Positions 13,901 to 26,127 of a DNA stretch of 64,000 nt are shown here, piece after piece. How positions within the stretch are numbered: position 1 is the stretch's first letter; each line of letters begins with the position of its first letter. The notes beneath the pieces are model-generated. The model was not told the origin of the DNA and did no database searches. It was given only the letters and a program-made list of their open reading frames with translations. Source of the DNA: Panagrolaimus kolymaensis (Eukaryota; Nematoda; Chromadorea; Rhabditida; Panagrolaimidae); contig JAJQJQ010000008.1 in NCBI GenBank assembly GCA_028622995.1, positions 5,022,001 through 5,086,000 on the forward strand, given 5' to 3'. A program made the position numbers and the translations under genes.

Positions 13901-16900
13901 GTTTTGCTTGAGAATTACTATGAACTCCATTCATAAATGATGTAATATATTGGCTGAGAAATACATTAATTGAAAAAGATGATATTTCGGTATTTATTAC
14001 AAATGCCACTGTTTCATATGCAACGAAATTGTTATCGTAAGTTGAAAGATAATCCCAATCTTTGCATTGAATATATTCGCAATGACTTCCACCAATATTT
14101 ACTGGACAATTACAAATACCAGATACGAGAGATCCACCATTATAACAAATAGGTGTAGCACAGAACATTCCCATAAATCCGGGTGCACATGTGCAAAGTT
14201 CGCCTTGATTTGCGTATCCTCCATTTAGACATGTTCCAGGTGCGGGAGCTTGACAAACAGATTGAATGGCTCGATTAAATGAAACTCCATCATCGGTGGT
14301 AAATCTTGCATTAATAGTAAAAGTTTCACCCGATGTTGGACATCCAAATCGATTATTAAAGAAATAATCAAATTGACATGCTGACGAATTCCGAGTTACT
14401 GCAGTGCTGGTATAAGTCGTGCCTCCACTTGTGAATGAAAGAGTCACAGTTGGTGGAGATTGAAGTTGGGTGGACATAAAAAGTGTTGGATATGCAGGAA
14501 CACCAAATTGCGCAGCCAATGATGAATAATCCACTGATGGACTTTGTGCAAATCCAGCAAGAATGGTTTGTCCAGTTTGTTCTCCAACAACTAAATTACA
14601 TTTTTCTGATGGCATTGGTCCACTAGGAGCAATTGTTAAAGTATAATTTCCTCTTGTTTGCATCGTTGCTTTATAAATAAGTACACCTGGCGCTTGAGTA
14701 TCTAAAACTACAGTGTTACCAGCCACAGGAGCAATGGTTGCAGTAAAATTAAAATCTCCACTAAATGTGAGGAAAATATATCGAGTTACAATTCCATCAT
14801 TTTGTTCAATGGGCACCGAAGTTGTTGAAAAGCAATCAATTTGTTGTCGACTAACTGTTTCAAGATTATAATGATATGGGCCAAGTTTAGTAACAAAGTT
14901 TTGAACTGATACATCATCCAATTGATTACATAAATTAACAAAAATTCCACCAGTCATAGCTACAAGATTTTCATAAACTGTCGTGTCAGTCATGCATAAA
15001 ACTGAATCGTCTCCATTTAAATTGAAAGGTTTTGTAACAATAATATTTATTGAAGTTGCAATATTTATTGCGCTAGCTATAACTTGATCAACTAATTCTT
15101 CATCTCCTGGATCAGCATCCACGAAAAGGAAAAAGGTTTGTCGCCATGGATGTGTAACGGAAGCATTAAGGGATGAAATAAGAGCAGCAAAAACTTGTTG
15201 ACTTTGTCCATTACCTGAACTACCACCTTGAAGTCCATCAATGGCAGCAACAAATCGAGAAGAATTTGTAAAAATTTGAGTTCGAATAAATGGATCTGAA
15301 TAAGTTAAATTTGCGAATGATGTCACAACAAAATTATCATAATATCCTGGATGTTCCGTATTTGAAGCTAATTTAGTTGCGGCTTGTTGAATTTGGGGTG
15401 AAATTTCTGATTGAGAATTCGTTGTTTGAATAACAAAATTCAAAGTTTTTTTAGAAGTATCTGGTCGAGGACTCATCGAAGAACATGATACTAAAAAAAT
15501 GTGGGAAATTGTTTCTTTGTATTTGATGTCAAATTCGAAGATGCAAAAACTAGAAAATGATTAAAATCTAGGGCTTACAATTTTCACAAAAAGCTCCAGT
15601 AAATCCATCCATGCAGATACATTTAGATCCGCCTGACATTGGGAAAGGATTAACAGTGCCACCATTTTGACAATTATATATTTCACAAGTATTTCCTGAT
15701 TGATATGGTGGACAAGCGCAAGTTTTATTAAAAGATATTATAGTTCCTCCATTGCAATTTAATGGAATATCTATGGGATCACGATATTCTGCAACAATTC
15801 ATATTTTATTTTACCCCATTTTGTTTTAAAAAAAACCTTACGTGGAATAAAGCAAACACTTGGAATCAATCTTGTTGTGACACTAGTCAGTTCAGTGTAA
15901 GTTAATTTTGAAAAGAATGTTCTTTCTGAACAATTCCATGAAGTAAATTGAAAAGGGAAATTACAATCAGCACGAATGGTACTTGTTGCATCTCCAGCAT
16001 CAGCAATAACTGAACCATCCATTTGACTTATAGCTGCATAATGAAGGGTTGGAGGAGGTGATGAAGAAATTATTCTTGCAACAGGGATTACCGGGATTGC
16101 TGAAACCAAAAGAATTTTAAAATGGTAGAAATAATATACAAAAGTTCAAAAAAGTTATTCGGTGAAAAATGTTTAAAAAAATACTTACATGCAGATGGAT
16201 AAGCTTTAGATACATCAACCATAAGACTTGCAGCAAACCCAGGAACAACACTATCAAGGGAAGAAGTAAAAATTCGATAACTGCATTTACTTGTTCCTTT
16301 AATAGTAATTGCGGCAGTGGTATCAGCAATAGCACCACGGAAAACTTGGAAATCCCCGTAGCTGGCATTTGCTGTCAAAGCTGCTCCATTATAAGTTAAA
16401 GAAATTCCTGCACCCGTGGTATAAATAAATATTCCTGTATCATAATGTCCAATGGTAGCCGTAACACTGGCAGCGGTAGTGCAATCAAAATTTCTTTGAG
16501 ATGCGATAGTTTCTGGATAATAATTAAGTGCAAATAAAGTTTGAAAAACTTTTGCTGCATTGGAAGTTGTGGTTCCAACATTGATAAATTCTCCATTAGA
16601 AATTGCTGCAATATTTTGATAGGCATTTAGCGCCACAGCAGTATCATTAAATGGTGCACGAGCTGATTTGCCTACGATGGTATAAATTGAATGGCCCCAA
16701 CTTATAGCTGTTCGAGTTAAAATTGATTCGGCAGTATTTGACATTTCAGTATATGGATCCGTTGGAGCATAATCTGATGGAGGAGATAATGTAAATACAT
16801 AAACATCAGATTTGGGAGTGATTGAAGATTGTCTAAAATACAGGGTTTTTTGTCTCAAAATATGTACGGTTTGAAACTCAAACTTACGTAGTAAGAGCTT

Positions 16901-18867
16901 GATTAACTGCAGCTAAAGTAGGTTGAGTTTTATTTTGACCATCCTTATTTGCATAAACGTTATTAATTTGTTGTTGGAAAATGGTGAAATTCGTAGTCAC
17001 TGTTGTGTAAGAAAAATAATTGCTTAATTGACCTAAAATTTCGCCACCATTATTTTACTGTCAATAACTCTAAAACCTTACTATTCATATAATAAGTGCT
17101 AACAACAAAATTATTATAATAACCCATTCGATCTCCAACAAGATTAACCACAGCTTCTTGAACACTATTAATCATAAATGCTGCATCTCGAATAATATTC
17201 AAAACAATTACAAATGAACGTTTAGAAAAATCAAATTCTGATTCAAACGCTGCCATGCAACCCACTAAAAAAAGTTTCAGCATTGATACTCTTTCGCGTT
17301 AAAATTCAAATTGCAAATGGCTTACTTTGTTCACAATATCGACCAATATAACCCGGTGGACAAGAGCAACGAAAACTTGTGGATTGTATACCCGAATTCA
17401 AACAAGTCATTTTTGAACAATCTGACGCAGTATTAAAATATGGTGGACAAACACATGTATTGTTTGGAAGCATGAAACCACCATTGAGGCATTCACCTTG
17501 AGCTTTCGGAGTATATTTTGATATGAAATCTTGAAGTCCATTAGAAATTGCGGATTCTTCAGAAGATGAAACTCCAACAGAAAAAAGAAGAAAATCAGAA
17601 GTGTCTTGACCTTCCCAAACATTAATGAAATTTTCACGGTCATTTAGGGATGATGATGAAAGTAAAGCTTTGAATGTAACTAATGGAGTTTTTGATGGAT
17701 CGCCTGATTCACTATAAAATGGCAAATTAGCTTTAATAATAATAAAAGTTGTTGCAGGAGCTATTAAAGAAAAAAATCTTTATGCTTTTACAACCAAAAT
17801 CCTTTGCAGATTACTTTGGATCTTTGATTTTTACAAATTTTAAACTTATTTTTATGAAAACGTGCGTAATAATTGTTTAAAAATTCCTTACATGATATCA
17901 TAAACTTTGAAATCCAGTTGATTGTCCCCAAAGATTTGACGAAGCTAAAAAAATTATTTTTATTGTAATTTTAATTTTTCTTTTGCTCAATCAATGTATT
18001 TACCTTATCTCTAGCAGTTGTAGCATAATTTTCAACAAAAATATGAGCTTTTTGATTTTTTTCTTTTGTTGCGTCAAGATTGAATTTTCGATAATGTAAA
18101 GTTATGTCAAAAACACTTGCAAATGTTCCTATAAAAAAAGCAAATATTTATTTTTTATTGCCTATTGTCTTTCAAAAATTTTTCTTTTTTGAGGAATTTT
18201 AATTTTTTCTATTTGCAATAAGACTAAAATTGGACCAAAAAAACTATGAGAAAAAACATGAATTAATTAGCACATTTTTTTCATTAGGTATTTTGCTGAT
18301 AAGGAAAAGAATCTGACTGATTTTTTGGGTAGTGCTTCTGTAGAAATTAGTGAGAGACACTAATTCAGTGTCAGGTAAAAATAAAAGAAAAATTGTGGGA
18401 AAAAAAGGATTATGGCTAATTTGAAGGAATAAAAGTCATAAAAACGGAGGAAACAATCAAACTACAGTTAAAAGAAAAAATGAAAGAATAGACAAGCTGC
18501 TTATAAAGTTGAGAAAGTGTATTTTGAAAAGCTTTTAGAATTATAATTATCGATTAAAGATTAATTTTGAAAAGGCTTGCCGGCAATATTAAATTTACTT
18601 GAGTTAAAAAAATGAAAGTGATTTAAAGCTACTAAAAAGAACTTGAAAGAGGCTTGCTTTGTCATTAACATTTTCTTACAAAAAGAAGTGAATAATATTT
18701 GTGGAGTTATAAATTAAAAAAAGTGAGAGAAAATAATTAAAAGCTACACCATTTTCCATATATGGAAAAAATTTTAAAAAAATTCTGTAAACATACATAC
18801 CTGAAATAAAACAAAAAAGCAATATCGAAGCAAACCAAAGCTTGAAGCTTCTTTGAACCGCCACCAT
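10923..18867 (-). CDS. Large secreted EGF/VWA mucin-like protein, IRG-7 type
   Basis: Secreted multidomain protein of about 2,060 aa in 17 exons: 18867-18801, 18128-18004, 17944-17885, 17760-17326, 17264-17082, 17032-16888, 16832-16189, 16099-15842, 15788-15579, 15490-13871, 13816-13437, 13385-13127, 13075-12711, 12661-12385, about 12337-12288, 12079-11276, about 11231-10923. Exon 1 gives a signal peptide. Then come an EGF-like module (CPPGYIGRYCE), a VWA-like stretch, a beta-rich region, two EGF modules, a second VWA-like domain (FFLFVDADPGDEE), more EGF modules (CAPGFMGMFC), a third VWA-like stretch, an EGF module (CASGYYGDFCEKG), a Thr/Ser/Pro-rich mucin-like stretch, and a C-terminal VWA-like domain. 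This plan resembles large nematode intestinal pathogen-response proteins such as IRG-7, a resemblance from memory. All junctions agree in phase except exon 3 to 4, where phase 2 meets phase 1. A micro-exon, an assembly error or a frameshift could explain that. Confidence 0.75.
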
Positions 18868-19511
18868 ATTTGACGGAAATCAAAGGTTTAAAAGCTGAAA
18901 TTAATTCGAATAAATGGTTTTAAAGATAATAAGTAAATACAAGAAAGAAAAAAACGACTGTGTTTAAAAACAAATTTTGTACAATTTACTCGTCTCCTAA
19001 AAAACTCATTAAACAATAATTTTTTTATCATTCATACATTTTTTTTCTGGAGTCAGTAGTTAACGCCCAAAGCAACACACCTTTTTTTCCTCCGTTTTTG
19101 AAGAAGTCTTATCAGCTTGAGAAGTCGGGCATTAATGAAAGGAGAAAAAAAAGAAAAATGGTGTAAAAAAGCTTAAAATCAAATATAAAAAAAAAGAGTT
19201 TTGCAAGCAGCTAAAAAACAGGGAGAAGCTTTTTGGGTGTGTTCTTTATTGGGTTAGAAAAAAAATAGGAATATATTAAAGTTAAAATGATTCAATCAAC
19301 AAATTTGCAACTTTTTATTATTCAAACTCTCTGATTCATCTCTGTAAAAACTGGTAAATAAATATATGGGTTTATGGCAGGTTTAGCTGTAAAAATAAAA
19401 TAGTTTTCATTTTATTATGTTTAACAAGAATAAGTTGTGGTTATTTCAATATTTTTATTAAACTAAAAATCATAACTATAAAATGAAAAGCAAAACTCTA
19501 TTTATTCATTT
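18868..19511. other. Intergenic, between IRG-7-like gene start and ADH 3' end
   Basis: About 640 bp of AT-rich sequence. It should contain the promoter of the IRG-7-like gene, which starts at 18867 on the minus strand, and the 3' end of the alcohol dehydrogenase locus. I see no RNA gene or repeat. Confidence 0.5.
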
Positions 19512-20684
19512 TTATTTCGAAGTATCCAAAACAACTCTCCCTTTAATTTCACCTTTATTAATTCGTTCAAGAACTCCAGGCAATTCAGATAAGCCTCGAA
19601 CTTCAATGGGAATATTAATTTTGCCTTTATCTAAAAGATTTACAGCTTCTTTAAAATCTTGTCGATTTCCAAGTGTTGTGCCTTTGATAGTTAAATGCCT
19701 TCCAATAATATCCAATAAATCAGCTTTGAATTCGCTTTTGTTTGGAATTCCAATAGCAACAACGGTGCCACAATCACGAACATAATTTAGAGCTTCTTCA
19801 AAAGCTGCAACTGCGTTAGCAACAACGATGACTCCGTGTGGGCCACGATCATTAGAAATTTAACGAACTCGTTTAACGAGATCGGGTTTTGAAGCATCGA
19901 TGTAATGATCAGCTCCAAGATCCTTGCAATGTTGAGCTTTTTCTTCGCCAAGATCGATTGCAATAATTTCAAAACCTTTGATTTTAGCGAATTGAATTGC
20001 AAAAGAACCAAGGCCACCTGAAGCTCCAGAAATGGCAACTATTTCACCCGCATCACAGCCAGTTTCTTTAAGGCCTTTATAAACTGTTACACCCTGGAAT
20101 TTTGATTTTAGAGTAAAAACTAGAAATTTTTGGATAGTCGAGTAACTTACAGCACACATGAGTGGAGCAGCTTTTTTTTAATCCACATGTTGGGGCAATC
20201 GAACAGCTTCACTTTCCGCTACGGTAATATATTCTTGAAAGGTTCCAAATTTGGATTTAATGCATTCTGTTTGATTTTCACATTTATTATCTCGTCCAGA
20301 AATATGGCAATTTTCACAAACTCCGCAAATACGATTAACCACCTAAATTTTGTTTATAAATTATTATTGCGAAACTTGAACTTAAGAAAAGCTAACTTTG
20401 ATTCCAACTTTATCACCAATTTTAAAAGTTTTAACCTTTTCTCCCATTTCTACAACTTCTCCTGCGCCTTCATGTCCAGCAACCATAGGAACTTTCAAAT
20501 TTTGAAATATGTGTAATTCATTTTCCATAAAACAAACATCCGTGTGACAAACTCCAGTGTAAAGAATATGAACCAAAACTTCATCGGATTTTGGTTGAGG
20601 CACATCAATTTCTTGAAGTTTTACATCGATACCAAATTCAGTAATTACTTGAGCTTTTTGTTTTGTTGGAATAACAGCGCTCAT
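19512..20684 (-). pseudogene. Zinc alcohol dehydrogenase with two in-frame TAA codons
   Basis: Medium-chain zinc-dependent alcohol dehydrogenase, close to nematode sorbitol/alcohol dehydrogenases and yeast ADH. The start is MSAVIPTKQKAQV at 20684. Exon 1 holds the catalytic-zinc motifs GVCHTDVC and GHEGAGEVVE. Exon 2 (from about 20344) holds an intact four-cysteine structural-zinc loop (CGVCENC..C). Exon 3 (from about 20096) carries the NAD-binding Rossmann fold (SGASGGLGSFAIQFAK) and runs to 19512. Splice sites are intact. Two in-frame TAA codons interrupt it: at about 20179-20181, between HVD and KKAAPLMCA, and at about 19861-19863, between KRVR and ISNDRGPHG. Reading frame is kept across both, so each looks like a single-base change. 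It is most likely a recent pseudogene. Sequencing error or readthrough are alternatives. Confidence 0.85.
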
Positions 20685-21553
20685 TTTCAAGAAAGAGAAG
20701 TAAAAAACTAAAACCAATAACTTTTTCAAAAAAAAGTATGAAAGTAAAAATAAATAAAAAGTGAAAGTGAACTGTGACACTAAATTAATTAAGGTAGTCG
20801 ATGATGGGTCAAAAAATAGTGGTTATTGTAGCCATGATAAGAACAGAAAAAAGTTTGATTGAATTAATTGGTTTCTTTGGATGGCGATGGTTGTTTTGGT
20901 TTTTGTGGTCAAAATAATCTTTTTGATTTTATTGTGGCTAAAATCAAAGTAAAAAAATATACATATATTTATGATTGTTGCATAATTTTGAGCACACAAA
21001 GAGATAATAAAGACGACACGCATTATAAAAGCGGAAAGTTTGAGTTATTTTTCAAAAATTTCAAATAAACTTTCAAACAAATGATAAGAAAAAAAAACTA
21101 AAGTAAATACGTGTTTCTTTTGAAAAATGTTTGTTAGATCTTTCTTTTTGGAATTATTAAACAAACTGTAAATAAAGGAATAAATTTTACTAGAGTTTTC
21201 AAAACAAAAATATTTTAATGTTAAAAAATAGTTAGCAAGAGTTTTATAAAAAATATAACCCATGGCAAATATTTTGACACAGTAGAAAAAAATTAGATTT
21301 TGAAAATTAGAATTCGCGCTTTTTTAGCAACAACTAAAAATATTGATACTTTCCCATACACATTTCCAGCAAACGCATGATGCAAATATGCAAATTTTCA
21401 ATCATTTTTTTTTCCCTTCAACTTTCATAGTTTTCTTTCACTTTTGTTTATCAAAAAAAAACTGGCAGCTTTGAACATTTCATTTTCCTGAAAATTGTTG
21501 TGTCGTCTTTTCTTCTTTTTTTTCAAGCAACATAATAATAATAAATAAAAAAA
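20685..21553. other. Divergent intergenic region, ADH / carboxylesterase
   Basis: About 870 bp between two head-to-head loci, presumably holding both promoters. It is AT-rich with poly-A and poly-T runs. Open frames in it are short and look random. No distinct regulatory element was recognised. Confidence 0.45.
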
Positions 21554-23968
21554 ATGGGTAATGGTGCATCATCAACAAAAAAAGAATTATTACTGATTCC
21601 TAATCCAGGTTTGTTATTTTATTTTTGAAGCTATCTTTATCTATTCGATTTTTAGTGATTGAAACAGAATATGGTAAAATTGAAGGCTTAAATGTTTCCC
21701 TTCCACATGATAAACAAAAACGTATGGCAAAAGTATTTCTTGGTATTCCATTTGCAAAACCTCCGATTGGAAAATTACGATTTGAAGTGAGTTTTTTTAT
21801 TTGCTTTTCAAACTTTTGGCGCCAAATTTGTGCTCATTCTGCTTTTTGTTTTTCTTCTGTAAATATATGTATGCTTGCTTATTTTTTAGAAACCTCAAAG
21901 ACCTGATAAATGGACAGAAACTCTTGAATGTAAAAAACAAGCTTCACCTGGAATTCAAAAAGTGCTTCCATGGCTTTCAAAATTTCATGGTAATGAAGAT
22001 TGCTTATATTTGAATATCATTGCTCCTGCATGGGATTCTCCTGATCCAAATGGATTTCCTGTAATGTTTTACATTCATGGTGGTGGATTTGTTATGGGAT
22101 CGTCAGCTAGTTATCATTATTTGAAAATTTGCAGGTTTGTTTATTGAAGTTTGTAACTGAAATACATCGTTCTGCTTCAACTATCAAAAACGTTCAAACA
22201 TTTCCTCGTCGACACATTTATACCTATATATGTATTTCAAATTTATCTAACATCATTAGTTTTTAGAATGCTAACTCGCCATGGCGTCATCATTGTAACA
22301 ACTCAATATCGGCTCGGTTTACTTGGATATTTCTGCACCAGTGATGACACAGCTCTTGGAAATTATGGACTATGGGATCAATATTTCGCTCTCAAATTTA
22401 TTAGCGATAACATTGCCGCATTTGGAGGAAATCCAGCAAATATTACAATCTTTGGTCAATCTGCTGGTGCTGTCTCATGCGATCTTCTTTCCATTTCACC
22501 TTTAAGTCGAGATTTGATTTCAAAAGTTGTATGCCTTGGTGGAAACTGTGAAACAATGTGGGGTGTTTCAGCTCGAAGAATAGCTGCTGATTTTTGTCAA
22601 AATCTTGCTATCAAACTTGGATTTAAAAGAACATCAACTGAATCAACATGGTCACCAGAAGAAAACAAAGAATTGGTTGCCTTTTTGAAAGAATTACCAC
22701 CACAAAAATTTGGTATGTCTGTTTACGATGTTGGTGAAAGTAAAAATATCAGAGACATTTTTCAGCGATGACAATGCTAGGAAGTAAAGCAATCTTTGAA
22801 AAGATGAGGCTTGATGTATCTCCTGTAATCGATGGTGAAATAATACCATATCCGCCACATATTTTACGACAACTTGCTCCACCTCGTCCAATCATCTCTG
22901 GTATCACAGCTCAAGAAGGACTCATTTTTAGTAAGTTTTTCGAATTGATAACAGTAGCTTCTGTCTCTCAATTCCTGATGGTTTTTTGATTTTTTGTTGA
23001 ATACACTTTGAATATGTTTATGTAACCTTCTTGCTTATTTTTCAGTATCACTTGGTCAAAAAATAAGAAGTGTAAAATTGGCAAAAGATCTCGATGAAAA
23101 ATTTGATGAACTTTTGGATATTTTGTACAATTTCATGGAATGTGATCCAATAATACTTGATGAATTTCGAAGACTTTATGATTTGTCCGACCTTTCAACA
23201 TCCGATCCATCTTTATTAAAGCTCAGAAGTGTTGAAATGATTAGTGATATGGTAAATAATAGTGCATGGTTTAATCTTATGAGTGCTGAACGAGAGCGTG
23301 GATCACAAATATGGAGCTTTATTTTCGAACATCATAATCCAAAAATTTTAATGGGTCTCAAAGTTATGCTTCCAATGAACAGTATGTTTTTTTTTTACTT
23401 TGTGATGGCAGTACATATGTTGTTAGCCTGCGAATAAAGGCAAGAAGATTTTTGTAGTGGAGCCACACACTTTTCTAGTTTTCAAGCATTCTTTCTTTTC
23501 TTTAATAATTAGTTTCTCGTTTTAGCTGCAACACATGGAACTGAAATCGTTTATATCTTTGATCACAATTTATACAAAATTCCATTTCGTCGTACTAAAA
23601 CTGATCATGCTGTAAGCTTGAAAATGACAACGATGTTAACTAATTTCGCAAAATATGGTAATCCCAATGGTGATGATACAAATAACAATTCGCTGCCATT
23701 ATTCGATTTTGTATGGGAACCTGTAACAAATGATTTTCCTCAACGACATCTGATAGTTTCTGCTAAATCTGAATTAAGTAACAATTTGAACAAAGACACA
23801 TTGGAGAAATGGTCACCATATTATCAAAAATTGGCAAGATATTTTTGTGACGACAAATTTTGGATCAATGCTGCTGCCGCTGCTGTAAAACCAGACAAAT
23901 CTGAAAATGACGCTGATACTGCTCCTGCTGAAAAATCTGAGGTTGACGCTGATACTACTGCTGATTAA
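21554..23968 (+). CDS. Type-B carboxylesterase, cytosolic, N-myristoylation-like start
   Basis: Alpha/beta-hydrolase that would hydrolyse carboxyl esters. Seven exons join in phase: 21554-21608, 21656-21786, 21890-22134, 22267-22712, 22766-22930, 23046-23381, 23526-23968, about 600 aa. Family marks are FLGIPFAKPPIGKLRF, the NEDCLYLN motif, the oxyanion loop IHGGGFVMGS, the nucleophile elbow FGQSAGAVS (catalytic Ser, with Gln where most members have Glu), a catalytic acid in TAQEG, and a histidine in ATHGTE. The protein starts MGNGASS with no signal peptide. Gly-2 and Ser-6 fit the N-myristoylation consensus, so an intracellular, membrane-tethered enzyme is inferred. The C-terminus ends in an acidic, degenerate repeat (KSENDADT / KSEVDADT). 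GES-1-type gut esterases are related but usually secreted. Confidence 0.9.
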
Positions 23969-24065
23969 AAATATTTATATTGTATCGTATTTGATTAACC
24001 TTGAATTTTACAATAAATAAATGGAATGTACATACAACTTTTTCTGTATTTTATGACACTCAATT

Positions 24066-24772
24066 TTATAAATTTGATATGGAATTTTTTAAGAGTTTAG
24101 TAACAGTCAAGGTAGAGATGTTGTATAAACTTAAGATGGTTAACAATATAATTACAATATGCAATAGTAATATTATCAAATAAAGTTGAACAAAACATTT
24201 AAATCGTTTACTCAGATTTCTTGCTGACGAAAACGGTTTAATGCTTGATAGCGAATATATCATGAAGGGAAGCCCTATTAGAAAAATGAATAAGGTAATA
24301 ACAGATCTTGGAATAAGTTCATTCTTAATTGATTTAATACATGGCTCCCATAATTTTTCTTCATCTTTCAAACCCGAAAATAATTTTAACGATTCCACAG
24401 AAGTTTTTACCAAATTTTCATTAGTTTCTGTGAAATTATTGCTTTCACTAATTTTTTTCAAATTTTCCATTTCCTAAATTGCAACTAACGTTTGAAAAAC
24501 AGTAAGCTTTACAAATTTATAAAAGCTTTACCTTGATTGTTCGTATATAATTTCCATAAAGTTCTGCATACTTTTCTATTGAATTAGTTTTATCACAAAA
24601 ATGAATCAAGCTTTGCTTCAGTTGAAAAATTTCTTGTATTATCATACAAAAATAAAATAAAAATAAACAAAGTTATGTTGTAAATGGTTATTTTTGATAT
24701 TCTTGAAGAAGGATTATGGTTTTCATTTGTGGAACGGTTGCAGGAACATAATTGACGCTTTTTAAACAACAT
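24066..24772 (-). pseudogene. Small membrane-protein family, copy A (frameshifted)
   Basis: First of four minus-strand copies of a family I do not recognise. Exon 1 starts MLFKKRQLCSCN at 24772, then has one membrane span (ITLFIFILFLY). Its frame then reaches a stop near 24593. The conserved continuation (LIHFCDKTNSIEKYAELYG), which matches copies B and D, lies in the next frame and ends at a good donor (exon end about 24531). Exon 2 (24473-24066) starts EMENLKKISE and holds the family motif EEKLWEPCIKSIKNELIP. Two membrane spans follow. One indel in exon 1 therefore breaks an otherwise normal two-exon gene. Tail-to-tail with the carboxylesterase. Function unknown. Confidence 0.6.
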
Positions 24773-26127
24773 TTTTGAAAAACAAAAATAGCAAAAGCAG
24801 CTATTGCCTTTTAATTTTTTTGAATAAAAAAAGTTAGACAAAAGGAGAAAAGTTGAAGTTGGTGATCAATCGATGACAGCTGCTCTATTTACAATGAAGA
24901 AAAACAAAGAGAGGCAATACCGAGAAAAAAGGCAAGCGAAAACAGTGGACTCGATTGGTGCTTTCTTTTTCCGGGAAATTTTAGCTACTTAGAGTATGTA
25001 CAGAAAAATTATAGTTGTAATGGTTAGAAAAGAAACTGTGATAATGGCATCCAAAGTTTGCTCTATGAGTCAAAATAAAAACTTTGTTTATTAATTTATT
25101 TATTTTTAAACTTTGAAAAAGATTTTTTTCTCGATACATGATTTTATAATTATTAACTTTTTTTCATATCCTATGAAATTAGAAGAATCTCTAAAAAAAT
25201 CAAAAAGTTCATGGTTTCTTTTGGTTTTCCCCGTTCTCTTTGCCTTCTTTTTGGCTCTTACCGCGATTGAGCTTGTCCATTTCTACTCCGCCTTTGATTG
25301 AAAATGATTGAAAATGATTGCGCTGTGACAGTTACATGTTTGGAAAAAAATTACCCTTTTCCTCTATCACTTTTTTGATTTTAGAAGATAAAAAAACGAT
25401 GAAATGAATGAATGCATTTTGAAAAAAGTTAAAGTCCCGGAGCAACGCAACCCAGAAGCACCAAGGGAACATTTTGTGCAGCAGAGAAGTCCCTTGCTTC
25501 TGCTGCTTCTGGAGCAATTTTTAGGCTATCGAGCAAAACCAAACACGATAATTTTTCGACTCTCTCTTTTTCTTCTTCGTTGAAGCCGATTTTCATTTTT
25601 GCTTTTTTGTTACTTCTTCCTTCAGCTTCAACATTTACTTTTTTGCTCCATAAAAAATCATGTTTTTTGATTGTTCTTCTTCCTTCGACGTTTTCTCCTT
25701 CTATTTATCAAATTTTTGCTCAAATTCGTAGCATGATTATTATTTTCATGGCCATTTTTTGCTTCATGTCTTTGCTTTCACCTTTTCTTCAATATTGGAT
25801 CCTTTTTATCCTCCTATTATTTGTTTTCGTGCTTATTTTTCCCTTCCATTATGAGCGTTCATAATACCTTTTTGGAATCTTTCCTTTACGCTAAGATTGC
25901 GGATTGCTATTTTTTGCTTTGATCATCCATGTTTTTTTTCTCCTGTTAGCCACATTTTTTATAGTCCTATCTGTTTTTGAGATTAACTCCTTCATTTATT
26001 CACCAACCTAACTTTTATGCGTGATATTAAGCTGTATCCGATGTTTATGTCATTATTCAATCTCGTGTTTATGTATGTTTAACAGATTTTTTATTTTTAG
26101 TAATTTGTTTACTTTATCTTCCCAAAT
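24773..26127. other. Intergenic region upstream of the Argonaute gene
   Basis: About 1.35 kb. It contains open frames of up to 94 codons (for example 25580-25864), but they are phenylalanine/leucine-rich and have no family resemblance or splice support. A three-fold tandem of a 10-bp unit (GATTGAAAAT) lies near 25300-25325. The T-rich tract ending in AG at 26100, 28 bases before the Argonaute ATG, is a plausible trans-splice acceptor. Confidence 0.45.

Noticed and set aside
25580..25864. 94-codon hydrophobic frame upstream of the Argonaute gene
   Set aside because: Composition reflects T-rich DNA. There is no family mark, splice partner or paralogue.
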